Shown here piece by piece: positions 26,630-39,456 of a stretch of 64,000 nucleotides of DNA. This DNA comes from Burhinus oedicnemus (Eukaryota > Chordata > Aves > Charadriiformes > Burhinidae). Below the pieces are notes generated by a model that worked only from the letters and a program-made list of their open reading frames with translations, was not told where the DNA came from and ran no database searches. The stretch lies in contig VFFE01007646.1 of assembly GCA_008921705.1 (NCBI GenBank), positions 689,533 to 753,532 on the forward strand, written 5' to 3'. The translations under genes were made by a program, and so were the position numbers. Position 1 is the stretch's first letter. Each line of letters begins with the position of its first letter.

Positions 26630-26911
26630 TGGCACTGCTATTTTCTAGTTAAGCGAATAAGTAATTAAGAGATCATATTTACGCACAGTTTGAGCCTTCA
26701 GAGTTCAACTGAAGGGAATGGTGAGAATCATCTGAGTTATGCTGGATAAGGACAACAATTTACACCGCCAAACTCAGGCTACATCCATCAAAGTAAGGAC
26801 GGAATTCAACAATTTCAGCGTTGGTCATCACAAGCTGTCTAGATTATACAGCTCCAATGCGTTGTAGCATCTCTTGATGGGATGGAGCAAGAGAAAAAAG
26901 AAAAGAGGTCT

Positions 26912-26936
26912 TATATATATATATATATATATATAT
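26912..26936. repeat. (TA)n microsatellite
   Basis: An uninterrupted TA dinucleotide run of about 12 units, continuing into TTTATAA-type AT-rich sequence. It is likely length-polymorphic, as such loci usually are. Confidence 0.92.
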
Positions 26937-28958
26937 TTATAATGTGCACATAACTGTGTTGTAGTATATTCTTTTGGGAATGAGGAAATTTGAAAGGAAT
27001 TGTCTCTAAGCAGCTGGTGTGATAGTAGCCATAGAAAAAAGATATGAGCACCACTACGCAGTGTATCATTGCCATTTCTACTTTCACAGACGCTATCATG
27101 TGGATTTGGTTAGAATAGGAAATTCTAACAAACTAAATAGAGGGGCAGAGACCCTTACTTACAGAACAGCCAGTCCACCTTTCTGCATTTAATGACATTT
27201 GCATTATATGTCATTTTGGATGTCAGATAACATACAAGTCATAAATTTTCTCTTCCTTTACAATGAGATAGACAGGAAGTTCCTAAACAGGAGACTTTCC
27301 CCATGAGTTTCTGCCATTTAGGTAGTGCTGTTAAGAAGTATCAGAGCACTGAGAAATCATAAGATGACAGTGCTTAAGGATTTGTCTCTGCTTGCAAAGA
27401 TTTTTGAGTATAGCTATTCAAACAGCTTTAAACAGATACCACATTTTAAAAAATCAAGAGCATAAATTCTGGTGGAAGCTTTTGCTCAAGTAATCAATTT
27501 AAGAATCTTGGAATTGTCTGAAGAGCTTTTACCACTGGCAGAGAACTGTGTAGTAACTGACAAATCCTACACTGCAAAAATACACTGAAAAATACGGAGT
27601 AGACTCAGTACCACCATATACAGGGTTGGGAAGTCCCTCTGCCTCCTTCGTTGAGCCTCTGTTGGCTTAAAAGCAAAGAACACCCAAACAATTAAGTACT
27701 CGCAATACAAGGTTAACTTAATTATGGATACACATTAACATACTACCCATACTTTGGCTAAAAAGTCAAGATTTAATGCTTTTGGAGGAGGAGAGAAAAA
27801 TCTAATTCGAGTGCTTTTATTTATAAGTTTAATGGAACTATAATCTAAGAAATAAAAAACATTTGTCATAAAAGTAGCTGCCGTAGCTTTGTGACAGACT
27901 ATTTGAGACATGCAATGGTAATATCTGTGCCCTTATTCCCTGAATTAGGATCATCAATTGCCTAGAATTCTTTTGAAAGCAGAGAACTTCATTTTCCCAT
28001 TACAATTTTATACCACTTTTTATGGACTGGTAGAAAGCACATATTTTAAATCTGAGATGTTTGTCTCAAATTTAATTTCAGAATTTTTTTTAAAGTGCTG
28101 ACCAAGTGTCCCATCACAAAGACCACACTTTAAGGTAAATTGGAAATTGCTGGGCAGTGGATTCTGAAAAGAGGTCAACATTTTGAGGAATGTGTGAGCA
28201 CATCTTCTGATATTAAAAGAAAATTAAAATAAAATAGATTAAGTGACAATCCTCCAGAAGTTTCAAACTTCTATGGAAAAAAACAGAGCTAGCATCCAGT
28301 ACAGGATACTATGATATTACAAGAAGGTAAAAAAGCGTTCAGTTAACTTCATCAGAGCCAAAATCTGATAGGGTCTTATTTCATTTAAAATAACCTCCTC
28401 CTTCTAAAAAAACAAACATCACAACGATAAAGAATTTCCTTACTATATTCAATTTTTGACTCATGGAACAAATTATACTGAACACAGAAATACACGGTTC
28501 CTGCAAATAATACCCAAATCCTCACACAATCCTAAATCTAAAATCGATTTATTTTGCAACTTCTTAGAGCAATTTGAGTCTTATGTCTTTTGATTTTATT
28601 GAACACTGTACATCCAAAGTTCTAGTACAAAATGATGGAGACATTAACACTGTCAACTTCTCTGTAATAAGTTATCATCTCTGAAGAAGGCTTAGAAATA
28701 CATTTGATGGTGGATGCTGATTACAACATTGCAAAGTAACACTTCATAGTGTTACATACCTAACAAAAAATGTACCATCTTTCCTTGTTTTCCCTGCTAT
28801 TTCTTTGTCAATCACTTGTTCTCAGATTTGCACTGTGATGAAGAGGATTCTGAAAGTGAAATCCAAATTAACCATCCACATTATTTTGTATTTCAGTTTT
28901 GTTCGGTAACTGGCATCTTAAGCTTCCTCTAATTTCAGATATTGACCGAATTATTTTG

Positions 28959-29275
28959 AATCATATAATCACAGAAAAGTTTGGGTGGAAAGGGGCCTTT
29001 AAAGGTCATCTAGTCCAACCCCCCTGTAATGAGCAGGAACATCTTCAACAAGATCAGGTTGCTCAGAGCCCCGTCCAACCTGACCTTGAATGTTTCCAGG
29101 GACAGGACCTCCACATCTTCCCTGGGCAACTTGTGCCAGTGTTTCATCACCTTCATTGTGAAAAATTTCTTACTTATATCTAGTCTGAATCTACTCTCTT
29201 TTAGCTTGAAACCATTACCCCTTGTCCTATCAGGGAACAGGCTAATAAATCTGCTATTTTTCTAGACACCTATTT
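28959..29275 (-). mobile_element. CR1 LINE, 3' fragment (minus strand)
   Basis: A minus-oriented, 5'-truncated CR1. The plus strand begins with AATCATATAATCACAGAAAA and GGGTGGAAAGGGGCCTTTAA (the complement of the 3' tail). It then has the conserved 'CATCTAGTCCAACCCCCCTG' block, 'TGACCTTGAATGTTTCCAGG', and further in 'AAACCATTACCCCTTGTCCT', which lies within the ORF2 C-terminal coding part. It fades into unrelated sequence near 29265-29275. Stops and indels interrupt the ORF2 remnant; the open plus-strand frames across it (94 and 78 codons) are antisense readings and not genes. Confidence 0.93.
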
Positions 29276-29563
29276 TGCTGAAACACTGACTGTGATCTGT
29301 GAAAGCAAGTAATTCTGCCTATCAGCTTACTGTGAACATCCAGCGGAAATGTAAATGGCAGAAGCTGAGATCAGCCACCGCTCCCAACCAATTTGTTAAT
29401 TTTCATGCCATATTTGGCTACATCCTAGTGCTTTTCTCCTCAGGCTCAGCTTCATTTTGTGTCTATTTTCACTTTAAGGGTTTTCAGGGCATCAGTGCAG
29501 GACGCAGCTGTACCAACCAGAGCTCAGCCACAGACCTTCTCAATCTCTTTTTCACTTAAAATT

Positions 29564-29585
29564 GGGGTAGGGGGGCAGGCGGGGG
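29564..29585 (+). other. G-rich run, possible G-quadruplex
   Basis: G runs of 4, 6, 2 and 5 bases are separated by loops of one or two bases, the densest guanine cluster in the window. A quadruplex with two regular tetrads, or three with one bulged run, is feasible. It lies about 290 bp beyond the truncated 5' end of the minus-strand CR1. No promoter or gene is evident. Confidence 0.4.
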
Positions 29586-31084
29586 AAGTTGCTATGAAAG
29601 GATTCTCATATGGAAGGACTTCAGTGCACACTTTTTTCTAAGACTACTTTGTATTTTCTAGGAATGAATTTACTAGCATATTCATGACCCATCAGATTCT
29701 AATTGAAGGCAGAATTATTATCTCCCACGGCTGTATCATGTAAACAACCTAAGCCCAAGTCATGACAAAGCTAAGACTTTTTTTAAAATAATGTGGAAAA
29801 TTCATAGTGCTTTCAGGATTAGGTACCCGATTTTCCCCATTTATCTAATCAATAGCTGCAGTAGAGATGATATCAAAATAAGTGAAGTGTGGGAAAAAAG
29901 CAGATTTTCAAGAAATCACGGAGAACATAAAAAGCTTTTCAAACAAGAGTGCATGGGGAAACCCCCCCTAATTTCTAGAACTAAAAATGCTGTGCTCTCA
30001 TTGAAGAAAGAAATAGAAAATGAAAGAACTTGAGGTAGCTGCAAAGTAGTGTATATGCTGTAGTTAGAGCAATAAAAAGGAAGTGTATGTAATTTTAGTT
30101 TGCATAATCATTATAGTTGGCCATTCAAGCATAAAAGTGGATTTTCTGCTGTAGCAACAGTTTTAGTTTCTGTTTTTCATCATAAAACTAATTAAAAGTA
30201 GAGATGGGCTGAACTGCTAAGAAAAAAAAAAGGGTATATTTGAATACTGGATTATCCATTAAGGTATATATCATTTACCAAATACAGTTCACTTGTATCA
30301 AGTTCAAGCTGTGCCACAGAAAAAGCTCCCGAGGAGTTTAGCTGAAGCATACTTCCACAGACTTAATATTCCTAAAATTCCCCCCAGCTATGTTTTTTTC
30401 ACCTATGACTTTCTAAAAAAATATTTCCTTTTTCCCTGGCAGTTGATGAAAAACAACATTCTAACGTTGATTTGCTAGGAGGCGGCAATTACTGCGAAAC
30501 AGGTATAAAGTGTTCGAGACAATTTATTAAACGCATACAAAACCCCTTTGTTGCTCTTAAATTCAGCTGTGTCACAGTCCTTTTTTAGCACACGTAAAAC
30601 TAATGGAAAAACTGCCTGATATAGAAATATAAGCCTGAACTCTGGGTAGCCAAAATGTTTTAAGATCTAATCCACCAAGCCTTCCACTTGTTTACTCAGG
30701 CATATGGGTGTAACTTGAAGCATTTTCAGGAAGAAGAGTAAATGGAAGAGACAGTTGGTGCAGCAGATAAGCCATATCAAAACTCAAGAGAGATTTTAAC
30801 ATGAAGATAATGGAAGTGTGTTAAGAACAGTTACCAAAGACTTGATAGAATATAGACCTGGAGGCCAGAAGATGGCCTAATGAACCGTAACTTTCCATTT
30901 CACAATTCTAGAACTTCATATTTGAAAAGCAAAATACACAATGCACATGAAAATGCACATTTTTAGAATATTTCACCCTTCAGTCACTAGTTGAATGTCC
31001 TGTCCTCCCCAGCATAGACAGACACACACATCTATAGAATTCATTATTATATTTCAAAAGTATATGATGTGCTGTTATTCTTAC

Positions 31085-31175
31085 TCCTGGCACCTGCCTT
31101 GGGCTGCTGCTGGGGACGAGTGACCCCAGGGTGGCCAGACCTCCACAGACCAGCCCCAGCCACTTGTGTGTAACG
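31085..31175. other. Isolated GC-rich patch, unrecognised
   Basis: About 90 bases rich in C and G (words such as CTGCTGCTGG, CCCCAGGGTGGCC and CCAGCCCCAGCC) stand out sharply from AT-rich flanks. I cannot assign it. It could be a degraded repeat, an exon fragment or a simple local feature. It holds no long open frame and only one or two CpGs, so it is not a CpG island. Confidence 0.4.
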
Positions 31176-32305
31176 ACAGTCCTATTACCTACAAGTCACG
31201 AGTACTTGAAAAGTTCTTTTCAAGAGTATTGAAACAATATTTTCCTCCAAATATATGCAATTATTTCCAGATTTTATGCTTGGATAATGCAGACACCTGA
31301 TCTTCATTATTTGGGAAGCAAATGATTTGAGTCAACTCTCGCCTCCAGAATGATAGAGCTGTCCCATGGTAAGCGAGGAGTTCAAACTGCTGTCCAATTT
31401 CTAATTAAAAGATATGAATGAAAAGCTGACATTCTGTTGTGCCTGAGAAGATTGGGTTGTTTTTATTCCAGATCTGCAACTGATAGACATTTAGTTAGAG
31501 TAAGACTACTCTATGCAAATGTTCTAGAAGCTGGATGTTAATTTGACATTTGTAATACAGTATTTCTGGTGCTCAAGTCGCACAGTCAGTTTATAATATT
31601 TAGACAAATATTGCGTTACCAACTGTAGCAGTAAAAGCTCTACTACATTTCTCCTAAATGCTTGCGGTCTAGCAATTTAAATTCTGAAGAAATATGTATC
31701 ATAATCTAAATCTAAATATTATTAATTACTAGCTTCATAACTAAAATAGCTTACAAAGCAGGATTTAATTTTTAATAAACCTGCAGTACTCTATAGGTAT
31801 GTTTGGTTATGTATTCAAAACTTACTGGTATTTTAATTGCTTTATTTGTCATTGTTACAGATTGTTACTATAGCCATTACCACAAAGATAAATAACTAAC
31901 ATATTAGTATATTCCTTCTAGAAGAAGTTAGATTTATAGTCCTGGAAGGGCGAAAGCTGTGGTCTTGTGTAGACCAGTAAACACTGGTGGCACATAGGCA
32001 CTACTAGAAGCTACCAGGTCCCATCACTAAAGTAACGCCGCCTGTCAGCTTATAAGAGAAATATCTCTACTGCATCTGATAATTAAAGTCAAGGGACTTT
32101 CAAATAAACGTTTTATTGGTTAAAAAGTTGTATTTGTAATTCCTCTAGCAGAGGCTGAATGAAAATGCACATTTTAATTTAACCTCTGATCCAATTCTAC
32201 AAAGTGATCACTTGATAAATTCTTCTGGTCATTTAAGGCTACCACATGGTACAGAAATAGTACTAACAAAAAGCCTTGTGGATTTTTTTTTTTTTTAGCT
32301 TTTTC

Positions 32306-32337
32306 AGCTTTTTAGCGTATAAATTAAGCTAAAAGCT
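32306..32337. other. Imperfect hairpin next to a T run
   Basis: AGCTTTTTAGC is followed after 11 bases by GCTAAAAGCT, which pairs with it apart from one extra T. A T14 run lies just upstream. Nothing indicates a transcript here. Confidence 0.3.
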
Positions 32338-33117
32338 TGTAGCCACAGAGTAGTTTACCCTAATTGCACACGGCACATACACTCTATGAAACAACTGTCT
32401 GAAACAATTTCAAGAGTCAAGTAACTAAAGGTCTGCTTAGACTGTAAAATGCTTCAACGTGTTACCCATGGACACTTACTCCACAGAGTGTTATTGTAAT
32501 TCTTCTTGCTGAACTTCTTCCCTTCACCTTCCCTCCCCAATTCCACTCAGGCAACAGCAGCTAAACTACAGGTTGACTTAAATTCAAGGATCCCAATGAA
32601 TGTGTTCTATCACTACATCGACAGCTTTGAATGTCCTTTCAGGACCTTTTAGATTGTTTCTATTAGGAGGAGAAACTTGAGTCCTGATTCAGGCAACTAT
32701 TGGACATGCCTAGCATTATATTATAAACCTAAATGTTACCACACTTTCTCTTATGATCCCAGTTCCCTGCCTCATTCCAGCTGGCACATCAACCAAAGGA
32801 ACTCTCTTGTCATGTAGTTTTCAAGGTCATATAACTTGGTTTGGCTGCCAAGCTTCCTTACTACTTCTTTCTATATTTAGCTTTTCCTTAGCTCAAAGTC
32901 TTCTGCATAGGCTTCTTGACATCACTTTTTGCATTCAGGTCCCAAACTTTCTTGGTCTATATGGCTCAACTTCTCCTCTAGTCTAAATATCACACCTGGT
33001 GGTTCCCACTGTTCTGCTGACTGTCAGTAGTTTATTTCGCTTCTCAGCCTGAATGAATAATGGCCATTGGGCCCAGCAGCTTCACTGAGCTTTCACGTCT
33101 CATCTTAATTCATACTA

Positions 33118-33166
33118 ATTTATATACATGCATGTGTATGACTATACGTACACACACATATATGTA
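33118..33166. repeat. Alternating purine-pyrimidine tract
   Basis: A stretch of TATATACATGCATGTGTATG followed by ACGTACACACACATATATG-like sequence alternates almost strictly between purine and pyrimidine. Such DNA can adopt Z-form or be a decayed (CA)n/(TA)n microsatellite. Confidence 0.6.
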
Positions 33167-33456
33167 ATCTCCTTTACAGGAAAGATATAACATTTTCTAT
33201 TGGCGCCTGTATCTTCACTCTTCTCAGTTTTTTGAATACCTAACATTTAACTGCTGTGAAATTGTTTCTGAGAAAATATCAGATCTGTGTGGTTCCTCTA
33301 TGATTTCCCAGCTTCAGTAGTGTCAGCCAGTCAATGCAGAAGAGACAATGTCTCCAGACAGCCTATAAATGCCACCTCTAGAATAACAACTTTGCAAATT
33401 GAACAAGAGATGAGAGAATCCCATTATGTTACTAATGACCATTTCTTTCCCCCTAG

Positions 33457-33554
33457 TGACATGAGGGAAAACCAGGGGCTTCCTCTCAACCTCCATGCCC
33501 AGCACACAGCTCAGACTGAACTGCTGAGTTCCCACAGCCGCCTTCACCTCGCAG
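33457..33554 (+). other. Weak candidate exon (98 nt)
   Basis: A pyrimidine-rich stretch ending in CATTTCTTTCCCCCTAG with an upstream ACTAATG (branch-point-like) precedes a 98-nt segment, which ends GCAG and is followed by GTACTG. The segment is less AT-rich than its flanks and lies inside a 135-codon plus-strand open frame (33287-33694). The translation resembles no family I know. A coding or non-coding RNA exon is possible, but similar acceptor/donor pairs arise often by chance in 64 kb. Confidence 0.15.
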
Positions 33555-35160
33555 GTACTGAAGAGATCACTGTAGTCCTAATGGTCAAGTACTTTTTACA
33601 TCTTTTAAGTATTCCAGTGGTAGTCAAGGATGGGAGATTAAAAGTTACACAAGTTAATTCAAGCAAGATTCTTTCCTATCTATTCTTACACTAGGGAAAG
33701 GTGGAGATCAATTTTCACAAACTTTAGACTTTCTTCTGAATATTCCTGAACAGATATTTTACTAGCTATTAAAAGTACGATCTGCTACTTGTTCCAGATC
33801 ATTATTACTTGCCTTTTTATTTATTTATTTTTAAACAATTTCTTTTCAGGTATGTATTTCAGCTACTGTACTTGGTATCATTTGTTGGTGAGCTTTTAGG
33901 CTCCTCTTTAAAACAATTTTTGTTCAGAAATGTAGATTATTGCAGCAATTTGTAATCAAACAGGTGATGGATTTTTCAATTTGGGGTTGTTCAGATGCTT
34001 GTGTATATCTGAACTGGACTTTCATGACCAGTTCAAGCAGAATCTTGTCATATGGCACTCAGCGCTAAGCGTCATAGTTTATTTCTAATGAGATACTGCA
34101 GAACGAAGCCACAATTTCCAAAGCATTTATCAACAGTTAGTGACATGAAATACGAATGACTCTCCTTGTGAGGACGTTTAATGAGCGTCACACTTACTGT
34201 GTGATAATTGCTAAGTCTGGTCCTGTTCCTGTCCCAGTTCTGTAAACTAGAAATAACTGTTTAAACAGCCTCATAAAGGGCTTCAAAAGGGACGGATGAC
34301 CAGAGTTATGAGAAACAAATACTAAGTGAACATGCATTACACTGGATACTGTGTCCTCCAAGGAGCTGTTTGTGCTCTGATTGAATGCTGAAAACGAAGA
34401 ATACACCCTCTATGTTAGACAAGGAAAAGGCCTTCCCTCTTCCAGCTCATTGCAGATACCCCTCTCTACTAAGTAACGCAGATCCCCCATGAGACAGATG
34501 CCCATTAGTACTGCAGGCAGGGCTAACTTATTTCAAAATGTATAAAAGACACACCAGTTCATAAAATACTCTGTCTTCAAGGAACAAAGTTAAAAACTTT
34601 TGTGCTATAACAAAGTATTCAGATTTTAAGAAAAGAAATGGGTTACAAAGCACCTCTTTGGAGGTTCAAAGTTCAATCACTCTCATTTCACAGTTCTTTA
34701 TTCTTAAAAATAAACTGGAAAGGTTGATATGCACCCTGGGAGCGTCAGGGGGAATGCTTTCAGTTAAGTCATGGGAAGTTCCATATCTCTACAGTGAGAA
34801 CAGTCAGTCCCCACACAAATTATGTGGTAACTACAGTCAAGGAAGTACAGCTACACACCTTTCCTGGGTACTATAACAACACCAGAGCTACCTCCTTAGC
34901 ACCCATTTCTTTATGGAATTAAATGAGTGGTTCATTGAGCTTTGCCTCCTTCCTTCCTTCCTTCCTTCCGCTCTTCTTCTCTTCCATAGATGTGTGAACT
35001 GTCCTCCACCCCTTCTGAAAGTGTAGTCCAAGCTAGGTTTTAATCAACAGGATTATTCCTACAGCCCTCAGGGTCACCTTGGATGACCATGCAAAATTTC
35101 AGCTGTACATGTCAAACAGAGCAAAACCCAAAATCACCTCTACAAAACTTCTGGTGAGCT
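33555..35160. other. Unique AT-rich non-coding sequence
   Basis: No gene or recognisable repeat family is seen. A (TTCC)n microsatellite lies at 34946-34969 and a short TTTA-rich run near 33815-33832. Confidence 0.65.
34946..34969 (+). repeat. (TTCC)n microsatellite
   Basis: About six consecutive CCTT/TTCC tetranucleotide units, followed by a further pyrimidine-rich stretch CTCTTCTTCTCTTCC. Confidence 0.88.
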
Positions 35161-35236
35161 TGTCATGGTTTAGGCTGGGCTGGCCACTAAACAAACCACA
35201 GATGTTTCTAGTTCTGTTTTACCTCAAACCAGGACA
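35161..35236 (+). mobile_element. Short LTR-like relic with inverted ends
   Basis: This 76-bp segment begins TGTCATGGTTT and ends AAACCAGGACA. The ends are inverted repeats of each other with 10 of 11 positions matching. From general knowledge, TGTCATGGTTTAA...CC resembles the start, and AAACCAGGACA the end, of a group of avian endogenous-retrovirus LTRs, which are normally several hundred bases long. If so, this copy has lost nearly all of its interior. A small non-autonomous DNA element is the alternative. I see no clear target-site duplication: the flanks read GAGCT on the left and TGGCT on the right, three of five bases matching. Confidence 0.45.
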
Positions 35237-36730
35237 TGGCTCAAGAAGATCCAACACAGTAACAGAGGCTTTGGGATTCCAGCATCGCAACTCCTTTTAC
35301 TGAAAACATTTTGAAATTAATTTCAAGCTGGCAAGCTTTGTGAAACACAAACAGCTAAAATTGGCCAATCTACTATTTAAATGAAAGTGAAATATGTGCA
35401 CTTTTGTTGTTACTGTTCCTACAGAGATTAAGCAATTTTCTATTGGACCGTTTATTGTTCAGTATTATAATTTACAATATGAGCTGTGCCAACATTCTGA
35501 AAGAAAAATCCAAAGAACATTCCTTTCTGTGCCTTTTTAATGGAATAAAACTTTCTCAAAAACACTAAAAAATGTAGGAACTGAGAAGGTTCCACTGAAC
35601 TCAGCATCTGCGATGCCTACTGGACAAGGGAAAAATACCAATCCATACAGCCCTCGCTCACAATGAAATTTAACTTTATTCTTTATACTTAAAACTCCCC
35701 TGTCTCCCTACTTTAAAATATTTGCATACCATTTTGTCATTGCAATCTTTGCTGTGTTACAGGACCATTATCTGTCACTAGCTGTGAAATAAATGACTGC
35801 TTCTTAGTTGTATAGTCCAACTATATTTTTACATATAAAAGAGAAACATAACTGAAAAAACAGGACTGCATTTAAATGTATGCAGCAGGTACAACATCCC
35901 AGCTGGAAACTGGATTTGATGGCGAGTACCAGTGATGGACTACTTCCTGTGGAGGATATCGCAACGTAATAGAGTAGCAGTTGAAACAACACTTTCCGTA
36001 ACACATTATACTAGCTTCATTTATCTGTTCAATGAATAGGAAATCTACTTAAGCCACAGCGTCAAGATATGCTATTTCTTTTGCCTCAGATGTATTTTTC
36101 ACATTGCCATACTACTAATGGAAAATGTGTTATAAACAACAACAAAAAATGTATTTTACCTCACGGAACACTTAATTCATGCAGTGAAGATTTTAACTGA
36201 ACTTTCTATCATTTTAGATATGGAGGAGTTTTGGCTTTTTCTTTTTCAAACCTAATGACCACTTTAAAAATGATGTATTTAATATCAGTTAAAAATACCT
36301 ATACACATCATAGTTGTCTCTCAGCAACGTATAAGGCATATAAAATATAACTGCATTCTATACAGGCATCTGTCATCAGCTTTTAAAGTGATGGCCGGTA
36401 GTAGAGGGCTACTCCACGCATCTCTTCGTTTACACACTCAAATTTCACTAGAGGCCAAGAATGCCTTTTTGCAAATTCAACTGGAAAGAAAATTGTTCCC
36501 AATTTACCGCAGTGTGACTGTAATCATGGTGAAGCACGCCTTCATCATTTCTGTGCTTGACCAAAGCAGCATGATCTACGCAGTAGCTGACTGCTGAGTA
36601 ACAGGACACCTGGACTGATCCAAATCATAGCTGTCCATTTTTGAACCCAGCCATAAGGTAAAGCACACCAGGTGTCTAACTTACGGTGGCTTCCAAGTTC
36701 TTTTTAAATATACATAATAGTATTTCTCAA

Positions 36731-36785
36731 GATAACAGTATGGTATTCAACATATTCAACAGTATGATAACGGTATGGTATTCAA
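36731..36785 (+). repeat. Local duplication, 20-bp units, 35-bp period
   Basis: GATAACAGTATGGTATTCAA at 36731-36750 recurs at 36766-36785 with a single A-to-G change. The spacer itself shares ATTCAACA and AGTAT words with the unit, suggesting nested slippage. Confidence 0.8.
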
Positions 36786-39437
36786 AATTCTGTCATGAAG
36801 GCTATCATTTTTTTATGTCAGTAGCATCCCATGCATAGGTGACAGAGTTGGCCTAGACTCAGGACCACCTACAACTGCAGGCCCATCCTCTCAAGTGACA
36901 TGAAGTGCAGAATGCAAAAAACTGTCTAATGTCATCCTGTATAAATAAATACTAAATTGCATTAACGTAACAAGAATGTAGAGCAGAATGAGCAATGATG
37001 TCCTAATTTGTAATCACTGAATCATGTCAGGTCAGAGACACATTATGTGATGCCGTATATCATCAACAGTTGTACAGCTTCATTTTTATGGAAGCAACAA
37101 AGGCAGATGAACAGTATTTGCACTTTCTGAATTTAGCAGTCTATTTTCTCTGCGTTCAAAATCAAAGTACAAAAGCTCATGCAAGAGATGACTTGTGTGA
37201 TAGAGAAAATGAATGACAAATTCAGAGCTGATGGATATTTACAGGGGATAAAACATTTTGAAATTTTCTGTGAGGGAAAGGTGGTGAAGGCAACAGTAGC
37301 ACTGTATTTATTTCCCAAATTTACTATCTATTCAACAGACTCTTAAAAGACACGCGGCTATAAAAGGCCACTATTCTACTATGACAGAATTCTCTACATT
37401 ACACTCAACAATGATTTTTCCAGAAAAGGAAACGTTCCTAGTACTATTATAGCAAGAAAATGATGGAAAATAGCATCATATTTTGCTGTTTAGGTTCATT
37501 GTTGATATCAAGCAATATTCAGAAATATTTGTGGCTTTCAAAGTTTACTTGTTCTTCAAATTTTCCTTCTAATCAACAGGTTCAGGAGGATCCAAGTAGC
37601 AGCAGTCAAGCTTCTTAGTGTGAACATTTTAGGCACGCTGCCCCAATTCACATTAAATTGTTTTATTGTCAGTGCTGCATGGCTGCATTTTTTGATAGCA
37701 TGGAGTGCTATGAAATAAGTTTTTGTGATTTGTGAAGGGCACAGGCAATCAAATACAACTTTTATGTCATTACCACTGCATAAAAGTGTATGTTCACTAT
37801 AACATTCCAGAGCTATACGAAATGCCAAGTAAAAGAAAAACAGTATTTGATTGTTTACTCACTTCATTTATCCCACATTTATGTGAAATAAATAAAGGAG
37901 CTATAAAGGGGCTCCAGTGGCAAACCACATTTAACTCTTGCTGTTGAAAAGCTAAAACATAATAGATAAATACCAGCACATTTTTGAGAAATATATGCTA
38001 TTCCTTTTGCATTACAGCCTATATCCCAAAACACTGCAAAAACACAGAGAGGAAAAATTTAAGAATATGTATTAAGTTTATATGCAATTTTTTTTTGGTG
38101 CGTTCTACTGCAGTAAAAAATCTGGCTTCACTTAAGCAAATAACCATTGCTATGTGAATGTTTTGACAAATAACTCCAATTTGTTCTTTAGAGCTTTGGT
38201 CTATTGCAGTGGGAGGTGGGACTGTTTATCATCCCCGTTGGCAACTGTCACAAACTGCCTGGAATCCTGCAGGCTCCTTAGTTAAACACGTACTTAATTG
38301 CACTTAAGTAACATATAAACTGCACTTGGTTTTAGACAGCACAGAAAAATGCATGGTTACTAGATAGGTATGGCATATATTTTCAAGTTCTCATACAGGT
38401 AATCTTTTACTCCATAAAACTCAATGTTATGGTTAACACGAGCAGTGGATACAATTTTCGACACGTGCATCCTGACATGAGATAAATAGATTTTTTTGAG
38501 GAGGATGAGCAGGCTAGGAATACACCAGGTGATGCACTGTAACTGCCTATGTTTAGGCTCTTACCTGTGGCAAATGTGAGGTATGTTCCTCTCAGAGGAA
38601 AAGGGGAGATACCTACACCACATTACCCTGCTCGCTGTTAAATAGAGGAAATTTCATAACTTAAGAGCTCAGCTGACTGCAGTGTAACTTTTTGGATGCC
38701 TCGATGCTTTCATTCATCGATGGAAAAGAGATGTCAGCACCAAGAATTTTCTCTTTGGTTCATACGATGACCTCTTCTAAAATCAGGTTAACAATAGTTG
38801 TAATGAAAGACTGTCAGTAAACTCAGCCCTCAGGATCCCTGTTCCATTGCTACACTCATTGTGTTACATATTGCCATTTCCATAGTAAAATAGTGATTGT
38901 TACTCTCATCAGAGCAGTAATCCATCAAATCTATGTATCACCTATTACAGTGTCCAGTAAGTGAAGCTTCACTTTAACTTGGAAGAAAATCTGCCTGGAC
39001 AGAATAACCTGCAGAGAGGAAATTATTTGTCACCTCAGGCAGTTGGTGATTTGGGTTAAACTTAAAACTTACAGACTTTTATCTCCTTTAAAGCAACGTT
39101 TACCCACTGTAATTGCTTTCTTATTGTTCACATATAGTGCCAAATTCTCTCTGGAACCTTGAGTTTTGAGATTGCTCATTGAATCCAGTTTTTGGAGTTT
39201 AGTGTTTACCTTCTTTCCTTAAATGTTTAGTTTTCCACTTTTTAATTTCATTTCAATTTCTCTTTAAATTTAGAGGAAAACAGAAATGCACGATATACTT
39301 CACTCTGCTATTCAGTAATTTCTGCATAACTCTACTGAGTTCCAAGGTGATTATCTAATCTTAAAATAACATTTCCATCTTGTCTCTCTCCTTTTGAAAG
39401 TTTCCCCTTCCTTTAATGATTTTCTTTCTAAGTGACA

Positions 39438-39456
39438 TTTTTTTTTTTTTTTTTTA
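39438..39456 (+). repeat. T19 homopolymer
   Basis: Nineteen consecutive T with no recognisable retrocopy next to them. Confidence 0.8.

Larger units (their letters stand above)
24120..28958. other. Unique AT-rich non-coding sequence
   Basis: No gene is supported. Local features are a homopurine tract at 25615-25710, a 14-bp palindrome at 26571-26584 and an 18-bp direct repeat just after it. A (TA)n microsatellite sits at 26912-26936. The remainder shows no recognisable repeat family or coding potential; open frames are at most 73 codons. Confidence 0.65.
29276..33456. other. Unique non-coding sequence with a few GC-richer spots
   Basis: No gene is supported. Just right of the CR1, 29340-29560 is less AT-rich and ends in a run of G tracts (29564-29585). 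A small GC-rich island lies at about 31085-31175. An imperfect hairpin is at 32306-32337 next to a T14 run at 32283-32296, and an alternating purine-pyrimidine stretch lies at about 33118-33166. Open frames are at most 94 codons and unrecognised. Confidence 0.6.

Noticed and set aside
28899..29265. Overlapping plus-strand frames of 94 and 78 codons
   Set aside because: They read the complement of a minus-strand CR1 and have no independent support.
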